Part shown: piece after piece, positions 8,833 through 17,779 of the stretch
Layout of the letters: each line of letters starts with the position of its first letter
Numbering within the stretch: the first letter of the stretch is position 1
Origin: Lachnospiraceae bacterium UBA5899
Lineage (GTDB): Bacteria; Bacillota; Clostridia; Lachnospirales; Lachnospiraceae
DNA length: 64,000 bases
Direction: 5' to 3'
NCBI GenBank assembly: GCA_002432425.1
Contig: DJEL01000001.1
Location: forward strand, 55,536 to 119,535
Program-made: the position numbers and the translations under genes
The notes under the pieces: generated by a model
Seen by the model: the letters and a program-made list of their open reading frames with translations, nothing else
The model's database searches: none
Told to the model about the DNA's origin: nothing

Positions 8833-11024
8833 GCAGGAAAAAAACGACGATGACGCAAAAGGAAAAAGCACAGATGGTGTTCGGTCTGGACATCGGTACC
8901 AGAAGCATTGTGGGAACCGTTGGATACCGGGACGGCGAGCGGTTTATCGTAAAGGCGGAATGTGCAAAGGAGCATGAAACCCGCGCCATGCTGGACGGAC
9001 AAATTCATGATATCCGCAAGGTCGGCAGCACCATTAAAGAAGTGAAGGAAGCGCTGGAGAAGGAACTGGGATTTCCGTTAAAGGATGTCTGCATCGCAGC
9101 CGCAGGCCGTGTGCTCCGTACCGTGACCATTCATGTGGAAACGGCATTTGAAGAGGACAGGACGGTGGAACGCGACGACATGTACGTGCTTTCCGCAAAG
9201 GGCGTGGAGCAGGCATATGAGGAATTTTCCAAGGACAATCATACGGGACTGAATTTTTTCTGCGTGGGATATTCCGTTATCCGCTATTATATGAACGGCT
9301 ACCAGATTTTAAATCCGGAAGAGCACAAAGCCGGAAACATCGGGGCGGATATGATTGTGACTTTCCTGCCCGAGGACGTTGTGGACGGTCTGTATAAAGC
9401 GGTGGAGCTGGCAGGCTTGACGGCAGTCAATCTGACATTGGAGCCCATTGCCGCCATTCAGGTGGCTATTCCCGAAAAGTTCCGTATGCTTAACATTGCA
9501 CTGGTGGATGTAGGCGCCGGTACCTCCGATATTTCCATAACCAAGGACGGAGCCATTGTGGCATACGGCATGATACCCATTGCGGGAGACAGCCTGACGG
9601 AGACCATCGCCAAGCACTGTCTGGTGGATTTCAATGCGGCAGAGGAAATCAAACGACAGATTGAAGACAAAGAAGAAATCAGCTTTACGGATATCATGGG
9701 GCTTCCCCAGACCATTTCCTCCAAAGAGCTGTTAGAGGTGCTGGAACCGCAGATTGAGGCTATGACAAAGCCGGTTGCGGAATGCATTATGGAATTGAAC
9801 GGCGATAAGCCGGTCAGTGCCGTGTTTGTGGTAGGCGGTGGCGGTAAAATCCCCGGCTACACGAAGAAACTTTCGGAAGAACTGGGCATTGTAAAGGAAA
9901 GAGTGGCTGTCCGCGGCGGCGATGTCATGGGATTTGTGGATTTCCCGGATTATGTGCAGAAGGACTCCTTACTGGTAACACCGGTGGGTATCTGTTTAAG
10001 CTACTACGAGCAGCATAACAATATTATTTATGTGACCTTTAACGAGGAAAGCATCAAGATTTACGACAACGGCAAGCTTTCGGTTGTGGATGCCGCCATG
10101 CAGGCGGATTTCCCCAACGAGGGTCTGTTCCCCAGGCGGGGCGATGAGCTGGATTTTACGGTGGACGGAAAGAAACGCATCCGGAGAGGACAGCCGGGAG
10201 AGTCTGCCATTATCATGGTAAACGGCGCACCGGCGGATATTCACACGCCCATCAAGGCAAACGATGTGATTACCATTATGCCCTCCACGGCGGGGGAAGC
10301 GGCAAAGCTGAAAATCGGCGCTCTGCCGGAGTACCGCCAGTTCCTTACCATCAGGGTAAACGATAAGGAAGTGACGCTTCCGAAGTTTGCCATGGTAAAC
10401 GGCGAAATGCAGTCCGAATTTTACGACATAAAGAACGGTGATAAGATTGAAATGCAGGCTTATTACACCGTGGAACAGGTGAAGGAGCTGCTTGATTTGT
10501 CACTGGACGGCAAGCGGGTTCTCTTAAACAACGCGCCGGCTTCCCTTTCGGACAAGGTGTACGAGAACTTCTCCTTACAGATAGCGGATGCGGACGATGT
10601 GCCCGAAACCTGGGAGGCGCTGCCGGATGAAAACCCGGAACAGAGCGAACAGTTTGACGAAATGCGGGCAGGCGGCGGAAATGCGGCACAGGCGGACATA
10701 GCGGAGAAATCCCATGCCGACGGCGTAGCGGACCTGACAGAGAAAGCCTCTGCTGACGGTGCAGCGGATGAAGCCACGGAGCAGCCGGAGGTAGAACCTG
10801 TTCCGGAACCGGTTATCCACGATGTGCATGTGGTGGTAAACGGCAGCCCCATTACCCTGCACGGCAAGACAAGCTATGTCTACGTGGATGTGTTCGACTA
10901 CATAGATTTTGATTTGAAGCATCCCAAGGGCTCCGGCATTGAAACTCTGCTGAACGGACAGTCCGCAGAGTATCTGAAAGAAATATTTGACGGCGATGTG
11001 ATTGACATCCGATGGAAGGACTAA
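8820..11024 (+). CDS. FtsA-like actin-fold protein with beta-grasp-like repeats
   Basis: A 734-residue protein. Residues 20-400 show the FtsA/PilM actin-type ATPase: FGLDIGTRSIVGTVGY, a DVGAGTSDIS phosphate loop near residue 230 and VVGGGGKIPGYTKKL near 340. Beyond that, three segments resemble one another (about 455-500, 510-550 and 665-734), each ending in a VNG or LNG turn and an NGDKI or DGDVIDI-type strand. An acidic, alanine-rich low-complexity linker (about 610-660) separates the last one. The start GTG 8820 has GGAGG seven bases upstream, inside coaE; ATG 8850 is the alternative. The context (polA, coaE, metallohydrolase) is not a division cluster, so it is probably an FtsA paralogue rather than the divisome FtsA. 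Confidence 0.8.
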   Translation: MAGVSRKKTTMTQKEKAQMVFGLDIGTRSIVGTVGYRDGERFIVKAECAKEHETRAMLDGQIHDIRKVGSTIKEVKEALEKELGFPLKDVCIAAAGRVLRTVTIHVETAFEEDRTVERDDMYVLSAKGVEQAYEEFSKDNHTGLNFFCVGYSVIRYYMNGYQILNPEEHKAGNIGADMIVTFLPEDVVDGLYKAVELAGLTAVNLTLEPIAAIQVAIPEKFRMLNIALVDVGAGTSDISITKDGAIVAYGMIPIAGDSLTETIAKHCLVDFNAAEEIKRQIEDKEEISFTDIMGLPQTISSKELLEVLEPQIEAMTKPVAECIMELNGDKPVSAVFVVGGGGKIPGYTKKLSEELGIVKERVAVRGGDVMGFVDFPDYVQKDSLLVTPVGICLSYYEQHNNIIYVTFNEESIKIYDNGKLSVVDAAMQADFPNEGLFPRRGDELDFTVDGKKRIRRGQPGESAIIMVNGAPADIHTPIKANDVITIMPSTAGEAAKLKIGALPEYRQFLTIRVNDKEVTLPKFAMVNGEMQSEFYDIKNGDKIEMQAYYTVEQVKELLDLSLDGKRVLLNNAPASLSDKVYENFSLQIADADDVPETWEALPDENPEQSEQFDEMRAGGGNAAQADIAEKSHADGVADLTEKASADGAADEATEQPEVEPVPEPVIHDVHVVVNGSPITLHGKTSYVYVDVFDYIDFDLKHPKGSGIETLLNGQSAEYLKEIFDGDVIDIRWKD

Positions 11025-11028
11025 AGAA

Positions 11029-11826
11029 ATGAGATTTTGCAGTATAGCCAGCGGAAGCAGCGGAAACTGTATTTACGTTGGCTCCGATACCACGCACCTT
11101 TTAATTGACGCAGGCATCAGCGCCCGGAAAATCGAAACGGGACTGGCGGAACTGGAACTTACAGGGAGGGATATAGACGGCATTCTGATTACCCATGAGC
11201 ATTCCGACCATATAGCGGGACTGGCGGTGCTGTGCAAAAAGTACAGCATTCCTCTTTTTGCTACAAGAGGAACCATTAAAGCCATTGTAAACGGCAAGCA
11301 GAAAAACATTCCCGACCCGTCCCTTTTTCAGGAAATAGAAGCGGACAGCCAGATGATTATTAAGGATCTGAAGGTATGGCCCATGAAAATTTCCCATGAT
11401 GCGGCGGAACCGGTGGGGTATCGTGTGGGTTACGGAGACAAAAAGGTAGCCGTGTGTACGGACTTAGGAACGTTTGACGATTATACGGTGGCATGTCTTT
11501 CCGGTCTGGACGCTCTTCTTTTGGAGGCAAACCATGACGTGAACATGCTGCAGGTGGGACCGTATCCCTATTATCTGAAGCAGAGAATTTTAGGAAACAG
11601 GGGACATCTGTCCAACGAAAATGCCGGCAGGCTTTTGGACAGGGTGCTGAATGATAAAATACAGACCATTATGCTGGGACATCTGAGCAAGGAAAATAAT
11701 ATGCCGGAGCTGGCGCATGAAGCAGTGCGTATGGAAATCACCATGGGAGAGAGCCGGTACAAAGCGGACGATTTTCCCATTTATGTGGCAGCCAGGGATG
11801 CCCTGTCACCGGTCATCGAATTATAG
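11029..11826 (+). CDS. MBL-fold metallohydrolase, YycJ/WalJ-like
   Basis: A 265-residue metallo-beta-lactamase fold hydrolase. It begins with FCSIASGSSGNCIYV, the characteristic YycJ start, then has the metal motif THEHSDH near residue 62 and GHLSNENAG and GHLSKENN further on. In other Firmicutes YycJ/WalJ proteins are probable exonucleases that coordinate replication or repair with division; here that is inference. ATG 11029 is chosen over an in-frame TTG at 11002 because GGAAGGA lies nine bases upstream and the protein then begins at the family start. It sits five bases after the FtsA-like gene and ends the operon at a terminator. Confidence 0.88.
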   Translation: MRFCSIASGSSGNCIYVGSDTTHLLIDAGISARKIETGLAELELTGRDIDGILITHEHSDHIAGLAVLCKKYSIPLFATRGTIKAIVNGKQKNIPDPSLFQEIEADSQMIIKDLKVWPMKISHDAAEPVGYRVGYGDKKVAVCTDLGTFDDYTVACLSGLDALLLEANHDVNMLQVGPYPYYLKQRILGNRGHLSNENAGRLLDRVLNDKIQTIMLGHLSKENNMPELAHEAVRMEITMGESRYKADDFPIYVAARDALSPVIEL

Positions 11827-11834
11827 GAAGAGAG

Positions 11835-11871
11835 GGCGCAAATTGATGAATACGTTGATTTGTGCCTTTTT
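11835..11871 (+). terminator. Terminator of the polA operon
   Basis: GGCGCAAAT (11835-11843) pairs with ATTTGTGCC (11858-11866) around a 14-base loop, followed by five T. Confidence 0.75.
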
Positions 11872-11930
11872 GTATGACAGGAAAACTTTGTTGCATAACG
11901 GGTGAAAAGTCTTTCTGATAGGAGGTAAAA

Positions 11931-12209
11931 ATGGTTATCAGGACAGCGACCATAGAGGATGTAGAGAAAATTGCAGCTGTGGACGGCTTTGTCACGGATG
12001 AAAAGGATTTACGGGATGAAATGTACGAGGATGCAGGGCTTCATAATGAAAACGGTGCCTGGCAGATGATATTCGGTGTAAATACGTTACCGAAATACTG
12101 GCGCCGGGGGCTTGCCGGACAGCTTTTAAAGCAGGCAATTTCTGATGCAAAGAAACAGGGAAGAAAGGGGAAAAACTATGTTTTGGGACAAAGTTGCAGG
12201 CGTGTATGA
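11931..12209 (+). pseudogene. GNAT acetyltransferase remnant, internally deleted and truncated
   Basis: The frame reads a GNAT N-terminus (MVIRTATIEDVEKIAAV) that jumps directly to DGFVTDEKDL, a segment I recall as lying about 45 residues further on in intact relatives. It then continues through the acetyl-CoA site RRGLAGQLLKQAI and ends in unrelated residues where the next gene's ribosome site and start lie. So both an internal part of the fold (beta2-beta3) and the C-terminal half are missing. AGGAGG precedes its ATG. It overlaps the methyltransferase gene by 32 bases. It is unlikely to be catalytically active; translation might still serve to deliver ribosomes to the next gene. Confidence 0.7.
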
Positions 12210-12780
12210 TTTATTTGAAAACTTATATAACAAAAAGGTATACCGGGAGACGGGCATTCAGGCGGCAAAGATGATAAATAAAAACGATAAGGTTCTGGAA
12301 TGTGCCTGCGGAACCGGCGCTATCAGTATATACATTGCAAAGAAAGCAAAAAGACTGGTTGCCACGGATTATTCGGCGGGCATGCTTAGACAGGCAAGGA
12401 AAAAGCTTTCTTCTTTCCCGAATGTCCGGCTGGCAAAGGCGAATATTACGAAGCTAAAATATGCGGACAATTCTTTTGATAAGGTGGTGGCGGGAAATGT
12501 TATCCATCTTCTGCCGGACCCGAAAGCCGCATTGCAGGAGCTTACCCGTGTCTGCAAGCCGGGAGGCAGGCTGATTATTCCCACCTATATTAACGATACC
12601 AAGAGCACCAACAAAGCAGCCGTCCGTTTTCTGGAAAAACTGGGAGCCAACTTCAAGCAGCAGTTTGACGAAAACACCTACCGCGAGTTCTTTCAGGAAA
12701 TGGGTTACACAGACGTCACCTATCAGATTGTGGAGGGACGGATGGCATGCGATATAGCGGTGATTGAAGTTATTAAGTAA
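12178..12780 (+). CDS. SAM-dependent methyltransferase, UbiE-like class I
   Basis: A 200-residue methyltransferase. Motif I VLECACGTGAISIYI is near residue 40, the acidic end of beta2 is in VATDYSAGML near 62, and FDKVVAGNVIHLLPDP is near 100. The acceptor is unknown; small-molecule or lipid quinone methylation is typical of this class. ATG 12178 has AGGGG seven bases upstream and gives the family N-terminus MFWDKVAGVYDLF; an in-frame ATG at 12145 would start inside the GNAT remnant. The next gene, also methyltransferase-like, follows after 23 bases. Confidence 0.85.
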   Translation: MFWDKVAGVYDLFENLYNKKVYRETGIQAAKMINKNDKVLECACGTGAISIYIAKKAKRLVATDYSAGMLRQARKKLSSFPNVRLAKANITKLKYADNSFDKVVAGNVIHLLPDPKAALQELTRVCKPGGRLIIPTYINDTKSTNKAAVRFLEKLGANFKQQFDENTYREFFQEMGYTDVTYQIVEGRMACDIAVIEVIK

Positions 12781-12803
12781 AATAAACAAGGAAAGGATAA
12801 AAC

Positions 12804-13643
12804 ATGAATACAGAAAAGATGCACATTGAGCCAAATACCGTTCAGGAAACATTGGTGATACCCTTATGGGGCAGAAAGTACTGTTCCGAAATTTATTCCG
12901 ATATTTACAACGACCCGATGGCGGCGCAGATAATGGAAAAGCTGGATTATGATTTTTCGGCGCTGGAAGCAAAGAAACAGAACGTAGGCTTCCGTTTCGG
13001 TTATCTGGAGGCTGCTGCCAGATATACGGATTTGGGCATTGAAGTCAGAAACTACTGCAAGGAACATCCTGCCTGCGCTGTGGTAAACTTAGGCTGCGGT
13101 CTGGACTGCACTGCGGAAAATAATGCGGGAGAAGGCTGCAAAATATACAACATTGACAGACCGGATGTAATAGCGGTACGAAACGAATTGATACCGCCTG
13201 CGGAAAATGTGACCAATATCGGAGCGGACTTAAATGACACGGCGTGGTTTGATGCCATTGATGACAGCAGGGGTGTGGTCTTTTTCGCTGCCGGTGTTTT
13301 CTATTATTTCCTTTCTTCGGATATCCAAAAACTGTTCACTGCCATGGCGGAACGGTTTCAGGGCGGAAGGCTCTGTTTTGATGCAGCCAATAAAAAAGCG
13401 GTAAAGCTGATGCTCAAAACCGGGGTAAAGGCGGCAGGCATTACCGATATCGACCGGTATTTTTACATAAACAATCTGGACACGGATTTGAAAGCATGGC
13501 TTCCCGGAACGGAGATTTCCGCAAAAGGCTATATGCTGGGATATCATGATTTGAAAACACCGTCGGTCAGCGGCTTTTTCCGCTTCCTTGCCAAAGTGGG
13601 AGACGGCTATATGCAGATGAGGATTGTGCAGATAAATTTTTAA
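12804..13643 (+). CDS. LCM/O-methyltransferase family protein
   Basis: A 279-residue protein of the leucine carboxyl methyltransferase type (PF04072). Features are the early ETLVIPLWGRKYCSE segment, the SAM motif VVNLGCGLDC near residue 94 and the acidic residue in YNIDRPDV near 116. Family members methylate carboxyl or hydroxyl groups of small molecules and are common in polyketide and secondary metabolite neighbourhoods; no such cluster is present here. AAGGAAAGGA precedes ATG 12804. Substrate unknown. Confidence 0.82.
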   Translation: MNTEKMHIEPNTVQETLVIPLWGRKYCSEIYSDIYNDPMAAQIMEKLDYDFSALEAKKQNVGFRFGYLEAAARYTDLGIEVRNYCKEHPACAVVNLGCGLDCTAENNAGEGCKIYNIDRPDVIAVRNELIPPAENVTNIGADLNDTAWFDAIDDSRGVVFFAAGVFYYFLSSDIQKLFTAMAERFQGGRLCFDAANKKAVKLMLKTGVKAAGITDIDRYFYINNLDTDLKAWLPGTEISAKGYMLGYHDLKTPSVSGFFRFLAKVGDGYMQMRIVQINF

Positions 13644-13687
13644 GAACAGACAGAAATGTTCAATGAAAAGGAAGGAGAATGGTTTCT

Positions 13688-14485
13688 ATGGCAAATTTAA
13701 ACGTTGAAATGTATTCCAACTGTTTACACAGAGAGGTTTCTTTTAAGATGGTAATTCCTACCGACTGCCGGACGAATGAAAACACCCCTTTTCCCAGAGA
13801 AAATCATTCCAAAAAGAGAATGAAAACTTTATTTTTACTGCACGGTTATACCGGAAAAGGGGATTGCTGGGTACCGGAAGATTTGATTAAGGAATATAAT
13901 TTTGCGGTTATTTGTCCGAACGGCGAAAACAGTTTCTGGTTGAACGGAATTTCTACAGGGCATGCTTACCAGTCCTACGTGGGAGAAGAACTGGTGGAGT
14001 TTGTCCGGAATACGTTCGGACTGGCAAAAGAACGGGAAAATACTTATATTATGGGACTTAGCATGGGCGGCTTCGGTTCTCTGCACACAGCTCTGGCATA
14101 CCCGGACGTGTTCAGTAAAACCGCAGCATTCAGCTCCGCTTTTGTGCAGTATGAGGTTGCGGATATGAAGCCGGGATGCGGAAATGGTGTTGCCAATTAC
14201 GAATACTACAGAGAGTGTTTCGGCAATCCGGAAAAAGTGATGGAAAGTGAGAATGTGCCGGAAACTCTGGTACGAAAAATATTAGCCAGCGAAGGAAAAA
14301 TGACCATGCCGGAAATTTATATGGCATGCGGAACAGAAGATTTTCTTCTGGAGCCGAACAGGACAATGCATCAATTTTTATCCGAACAGGGGGTAAAACA
14401 TACCTATCTGGAGTGGTCCGGGGTTCATGATATGAAATTCTGGAATGAATGTGTTCAGAAATTTATTCCGGAAATGATGAAGTAA
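13688..14485 (+). CDS. Alpha/beta hydrolase, esterase D / acetylesterase-like
   Basis: A 265-residue serine hydrolase. The oxyanion segment LLHGYTGKGDCW is near residue 50, the nucleophile elbow GLSMGG is near residue 124, and the catalytic acid and histidine are likely in ACGTEDFLLEPN and WSGVHDMKFW near the C-terminus. This is the esterase D (EstA, tributyrin/acetylesterase) type, cytoplasmic, with no signal peptide. GGAAGGAG at 13670-13677 is ten bases from ATG 13688 but only one from ATG 13679, which decides the start. Substrate unknown. Confidence 0.85.
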   Translation: MANLNVEMYSNCLHREVSFKMVIPTDCRTNENTPFPRENHSKKRMKTLFLLHGYTGKGDCWVPEDLIKEYNFAVICPNGENSFWLNGISTGHAYQSYVGEELVEFVRNTFGLAKERENTYIMGLSMGGFGSLHTALAYPDVFSKTAAFSSAFVQYEVADMKPGCGNGVANYEYYRECFGNPEKVMESENVPETLVRKILASEGKMTMPEIYMACGTEDFLLEPNRTMHQFLSEQGVKHTYLEWSGVHDMKFWNECVQKFIPEMMK

Positions 14486-14504
14486 TACATACGGAGGCAT
14501 TAAA

Positions 14505-14660
14505 ATGAAAATACAAAAGGTTGCCGTACTCGGCGCGGGAGCGGTGGGCTCCTATGTTATCTGGGGACTTTCCAGGAGAAAGGACATTCGTCTGGGCGTT
14601 GTGGCAGAGGGAAAACGTGCGGAAAAGTTAAAGAAGCAATGGGTTATGAAAGAAGTGTAA
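14505..14660 (+). pseudogene. Ketopantoate reductase N-terminal fragment
   Basis: Fifty-one codons encode only the first Rossmann unit of a PanE/ApbA type 2-dehydropantoate 2-reductase: KVAVLGAGAVGSYVIWGL, then RLGVVAEGKRAEKL, then a stop. Intact enzymes have about 300 residues, so the catalytic lysine and the helical C-terminal domain are missing. GGAGG precedes the ATG. The UvrA2 gene begins 28 bases after the stop. This is best read as a deletion remnant. Confidence 0.75.
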
Positions 14661-14688
14661 CCAGGAAAGAAAAATAAGGAGTACTGTC

Positions 14689-17184
14689 ATGGAAAACGAT
14701 AACGAGCCCCGGTACATAAAGGTTAGAGGGGCAAAGGTACATAATCTGAAAAATATCAATGTGGATGTACCACTGCACAAGATTGTGGGGATTGCGGGCG
14801 TATCCGGTTCCGGCAAGTCCTCTTTGTCGCTGGGCGTACTGTACGCGGAAGGCTCCAGAAGGTATCTGGAGTCTCTTTCTACCTATACTAGAAGACGAAT
14901 GACGGGAGCGGCAAAGGCGCAGGTGGACGAAGTACTGTATGTGCCGGCGGCTCTGGCGCTGCATCAGCGTCCGGGCGTCCCCGGCATCCGCAGTACTTTT
15001 GGTACGGGTACGGAACTGTTAAACAATCTGCGGTTAATGTACTCCCGGCTGGCATCCCACCGCTGTCCCAACGGACATTATGTGCCGCCCACCTTAAAGG
15101 TAGCGGCGGAGCAGGAAATTATCTGTCCGGTATGCGGGGAAAAAGTACATGCGCCCAGCGCGGAAGAACTGGCATTTAATTCCCAGGGAGCCTGTCCGAA
15201 ATGCGGCGGCACGGGAAGTGTGCGCACGGTGGATTTAACAACCCTGGTACCGGATGACTCGCTCAGCATTGACGAGGGTGCGGTAGCCCCCTGGAACAGT
15301 CTGATGTGGTCTTTAATGACGGATGTATGCCGGGAAATGGGCGTGCGTACGGATATTCCGTTCCGTGACCTGACGGATAAGGAAAAGGAAATTGTCTATC
15401 ACGGACCGGCGGAGAAAAAGCATATTTTTTATAAGGCAAAGAAAACCAATCAGGCGGGAGAACTGGATTTTACCTATTATAATGCCGTGTATACGGTGGA
15501 AAATGCGCTTGCCAAAGTGAAGGACGAAAAGGGTATGAAGCGCGTGGAAAAATTCTTAAAGGAAGATGTCTGCCCGGAATGTATGGGAAGCCGTCTTTCC
15601 GAGGCGGCACGGGCACCGAGACTACGGGGAATTGGTCTGGCGGAAGCCTGCAAAATGACGTTAAAGGAACTGGTGGAATGGGTAGCTGGCGTGCCGGAAA
15701 CCCTGCCGGAAGAAATGCACCCCATGGCGGAGTCCATCTGTGAGTCGTTTCAGGCGGTGGCAAAGAGGCTGATGGATTTGGGACTTTCCTATCTTTCACT
15801 GGACAGGGCGGCATCCACTTTGTCCACCGGGGAAAGACAGCGTATGCAGCTTGCCAGAGCCGTGCGCAACCGGACAACGGGAGTGATGTATGTGCTGGAC
15901 GAACCGTCCATAGGGCTGCATCCGTCCAATATTGTGGGATTGAACGACGTCATGCACGATTTGATTGCCGACGGCAATTCCGTCATTTTAGTGGACCACG
16001 ACACCCAGATTTTATCGGAAGCCGACTGGATTATCGAGATGGGACCGAAGGCTGGCGCCGGCGGCGGTTATGTCATAGCGGAGGGAACCATTCCGCAGAT
16101 TACGGCAAATAAAGCCTCTATGATTGGACCTTTCTTAGCCCGCACAACGGATACTTCTATGCGGAACCGGGCGGATAAAAAAGACATGTTTTCCATCGGA
16201 AAACTGCATCTTTCCACGGACAGCATCCATACGGTGAAGCCGCTTGAGGCGGACATTCCCAAGGGCAGGCTTACGGTGGTGACCGGTGTGTCCGGCTCCG
16301 GTAAAACGACCATGGTTCTGGAGAGTCTTATTCCCGGGCTGGAAGCCATGCTTAAGGGGGAACGTCTGCCGGAGCATGTGAAGAGTGTTTCGGCGGAGGG
16401 GATTTCCCATGTGAAGCTGATTGACGCCTCCCCCATCGGCATCAATGTGCGTTCCACGGTGGCAACCTATGCCAATGTCCATGATGAACTGCGGAAAATT
16501 TATACCAGGACACCGGATGCGAAAAATAAAAAATGCAAGGCGGGAGATTTTTCCTACAATACCGGCAATTTAAGATGCCCGGTCTGCGACGGCACAGGAC
16601 AAATCAGTCTGGATGTGCAGTTTTTGCCGGATGTGGATGTGCCCTGCCCGGAATGCGGCGGTTCCCGTTACGGAAAAGAGGCATGGCAGATTTTCTATGA
16701 AAATAAACAGGGAGAAAAATACTCCCTGCCACAGGTTATGGAAATGGATGTGAATACAGTGCTGCAGGCGGCAAAGGACTGGAAAGTCGTGCATCAACGG
16801 CTGGCAATTCTGGAAAATTTGGGACTTGGTTATCTGACACTGGGAGAAGAAACGCCCAGTCTGTCCGGCGGCGAGGCGCAGAGATTAAAGCTTGCCAGTG
16901 AGATGGGAAAGGGACAGGAGGACAGCGTGTTTGTGTTTGACGAGCCCACCATCGGTCTGCATCCTCTGGATGTGAAGACCCTGCTTGGTGTTTTTCAGGC
17001 GCTGGTGGGCAGTGGGGCAACAGTGCTTGTCATTGAACACGATTTGGATGTTATCCGGAATGCGGATTACATCATTGACATGGGCCCCGGCGGAGGGGAG
17101 GACGGCGGCAGGATAGTGGCTGTCGGCACCCCCGAAGAGATTGCGGAAAACGAAAACAGCATTACGGGGAAATATATCAGGTAG
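14689..17184 (+). CDS. UvrA2-type excinuclease ABC subunit A paralogue
   Basis: An 831-residue tandem ABC ATPase related to UvrA. The first Walker A is GVSGSGKSSL near residue 36, and zinc-binding CPVCG and CPKCGGTG are near 146-176. The first ABC signature is LSTGERQRMQLA with LDEPSIGLHP. The second half has GVSGSGKTTMV near 535, CPVCDGTG and CPECGGSRYG near 630-660, signature LSGGEAQRLKLA and FDEPTIGLHP. Shorter than housekeeping UvrA (about 940), it fits the UvrA2/DrrC class that lacks the UvrB-interacting region and is linked to antibiotic or DNA-damage tolerance. No uvrB or uvrC is nearby. Stops of this gene and the minus-strand neighbour are seven bases apart. Confidence 0.88.
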   Translation: MENDNEPRYIKVRGAKVHNLKNINVDVPLHKIVGIAGVSGSGKSSLSLGVLYAEGSRRYLESLSTYTRRRMTGAAKAQVDEVLYVPAALALHQRPGVPGIRSTFGTGTELLNNLRLMYSRLASHRCPNGHYVPPTLKVAAEQEIICPVCGEKVHAPSAEELAFNSQGACPKCGGTGSVRTVDLTTLVPDDSLSIDEGAVAPWNSLMWSLMTDVCREMGVRTDIPFRDLTDKEKEIVYHGPAEKKHIFYKAKKTNQAGELDFTYYNAVYTVENALAKVKDEKGMKRVEKFLKEDVCPECMGSRLSEAARAPRLRGIGLAEACKMTLKELVEWVAGVPETLPEEMHPMAESICESFQAVAKRLMDLGLSYLSLDRAASTLSTGERQRMQLARAVRNRTTGVMYVLDEPSIGLHPSNIVGLNDVMHDLIADGNSVILVDHDTQILSEADWIIEMGPKAGAGGGYVIAEGTIPQITANKASMIGPFLARTTDTSMRNRADKKDMFSIGKLHLSTDSIHTVKPLEADIPKGRLTVVTGVSGSGKTTMVLESLIPGLEAMLKGERLPEHVKSVSAEGISHVKLIDASPIGINVRSTVATYANVHDELRKIYTRTPDAKNKKCKAGDFSYNTGNLRCPVCDGTGQISLDVQFLPDVDVPCPECGGSRYGKEAWQIFYENKQGEKYSLPQVMEMDVNTVLQAAKDWKVVHQRLAILENLGLGYLTLGEETPSLSGGEAQRLKLASEMGKGQEDSVFVFDEPTIGLHPLDVKTLLGVFQALVGSGATVLVIEHDLDVIRNADYIIDMGPGGGEDGGRIVAVGTPEEIAENENSITGKYIR

Positions 17185-17191
17185 CGGATTT

Positions 17192-17779
17192 TCAGAATAA
17201 ATCACGTAGCTCTTCATAGGAAAAGCCGTAGGCGGAAACGGCATGCTCGATAGTGTCCTGCTGCCTGTCCGAGGTGATTTTCTCTACATGGACAGCGGAA
17301 ACGGAGTAGTCGTCACTGACGATGATTTTATAAATATCCATGTGGTAAATACTCGAATGACCGTAATCCGCCACTAAGAGATAGACCTCTCCGGGAGCGG
17401 CGGCTTCAAAGGTAAAACCGTATTTTTCGGACATATGATGGCTGTGCCTGGGAGTATCCACTAAAGTCAGAATACCTTCTTTGGAACAGATATAGGCAGA
17501 GCTGCTGCCAAGGGAACTGCTTCCGGAGTCCAATACGGTAACCCGGTTTTCCCGGACGGACAATTCGGGAAGGCTGTCATAATAGATACCGACGCCGATG
17601 TGAACAAGAATGCAGATTGCCAGGACACCGATATAGGAACCCAGGATAACAAAGGCGCCTTTTACGAGGGATTTAGTTTTGGTTACGGCGGCGATACCCA
17701 GAAAAACGGCAAACAGGCAAAGTGCTATAAGACCAAATAAAAAGGCGCAAAAGAGAAATAAAAGAGCCGCAGCGTCCAT
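17192..17779 (-). CDS. Uncharacterised membrane-anchored protein
   Basis: A 195-residue protein I do not recognise. Residues 1-35 and about 45-70 are hydrophobic helices (LLFLFCAFLFGLIALCLFAV and the FVILGSYIGVLAICILVH region). The remaining 120 residues are predicted to lie outside the membrane and contain a serine-rich turn (LDSGSSSLGSSSAY) and beta-rich segments. The start at 17779 is chosen because AAGGAGG lies eight bases upstream on the minus strand; an upstream in-frame start at 17836 would add 19 residues without support. It converges on the UvrA2 gene. Confidence 0.7.
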   Translation of the reverse strand: MDAAALLFLFCAFLFGLIALCLFAVFLGIAAVTKTKSLVKGAFVILGSYIGVLAICILVHIGVGIYYDSLPELSVRENRVTVLDSGSSSLGSSSAYICSKEGILTLVDTPRHSHHMSEKYGFTFEAAAPGEVYLLVADYGHSSIYHMDIYKIIVSDDYSVSAVHVEKITSDRQQDTIEHAVSAYGFSYEELRDLF

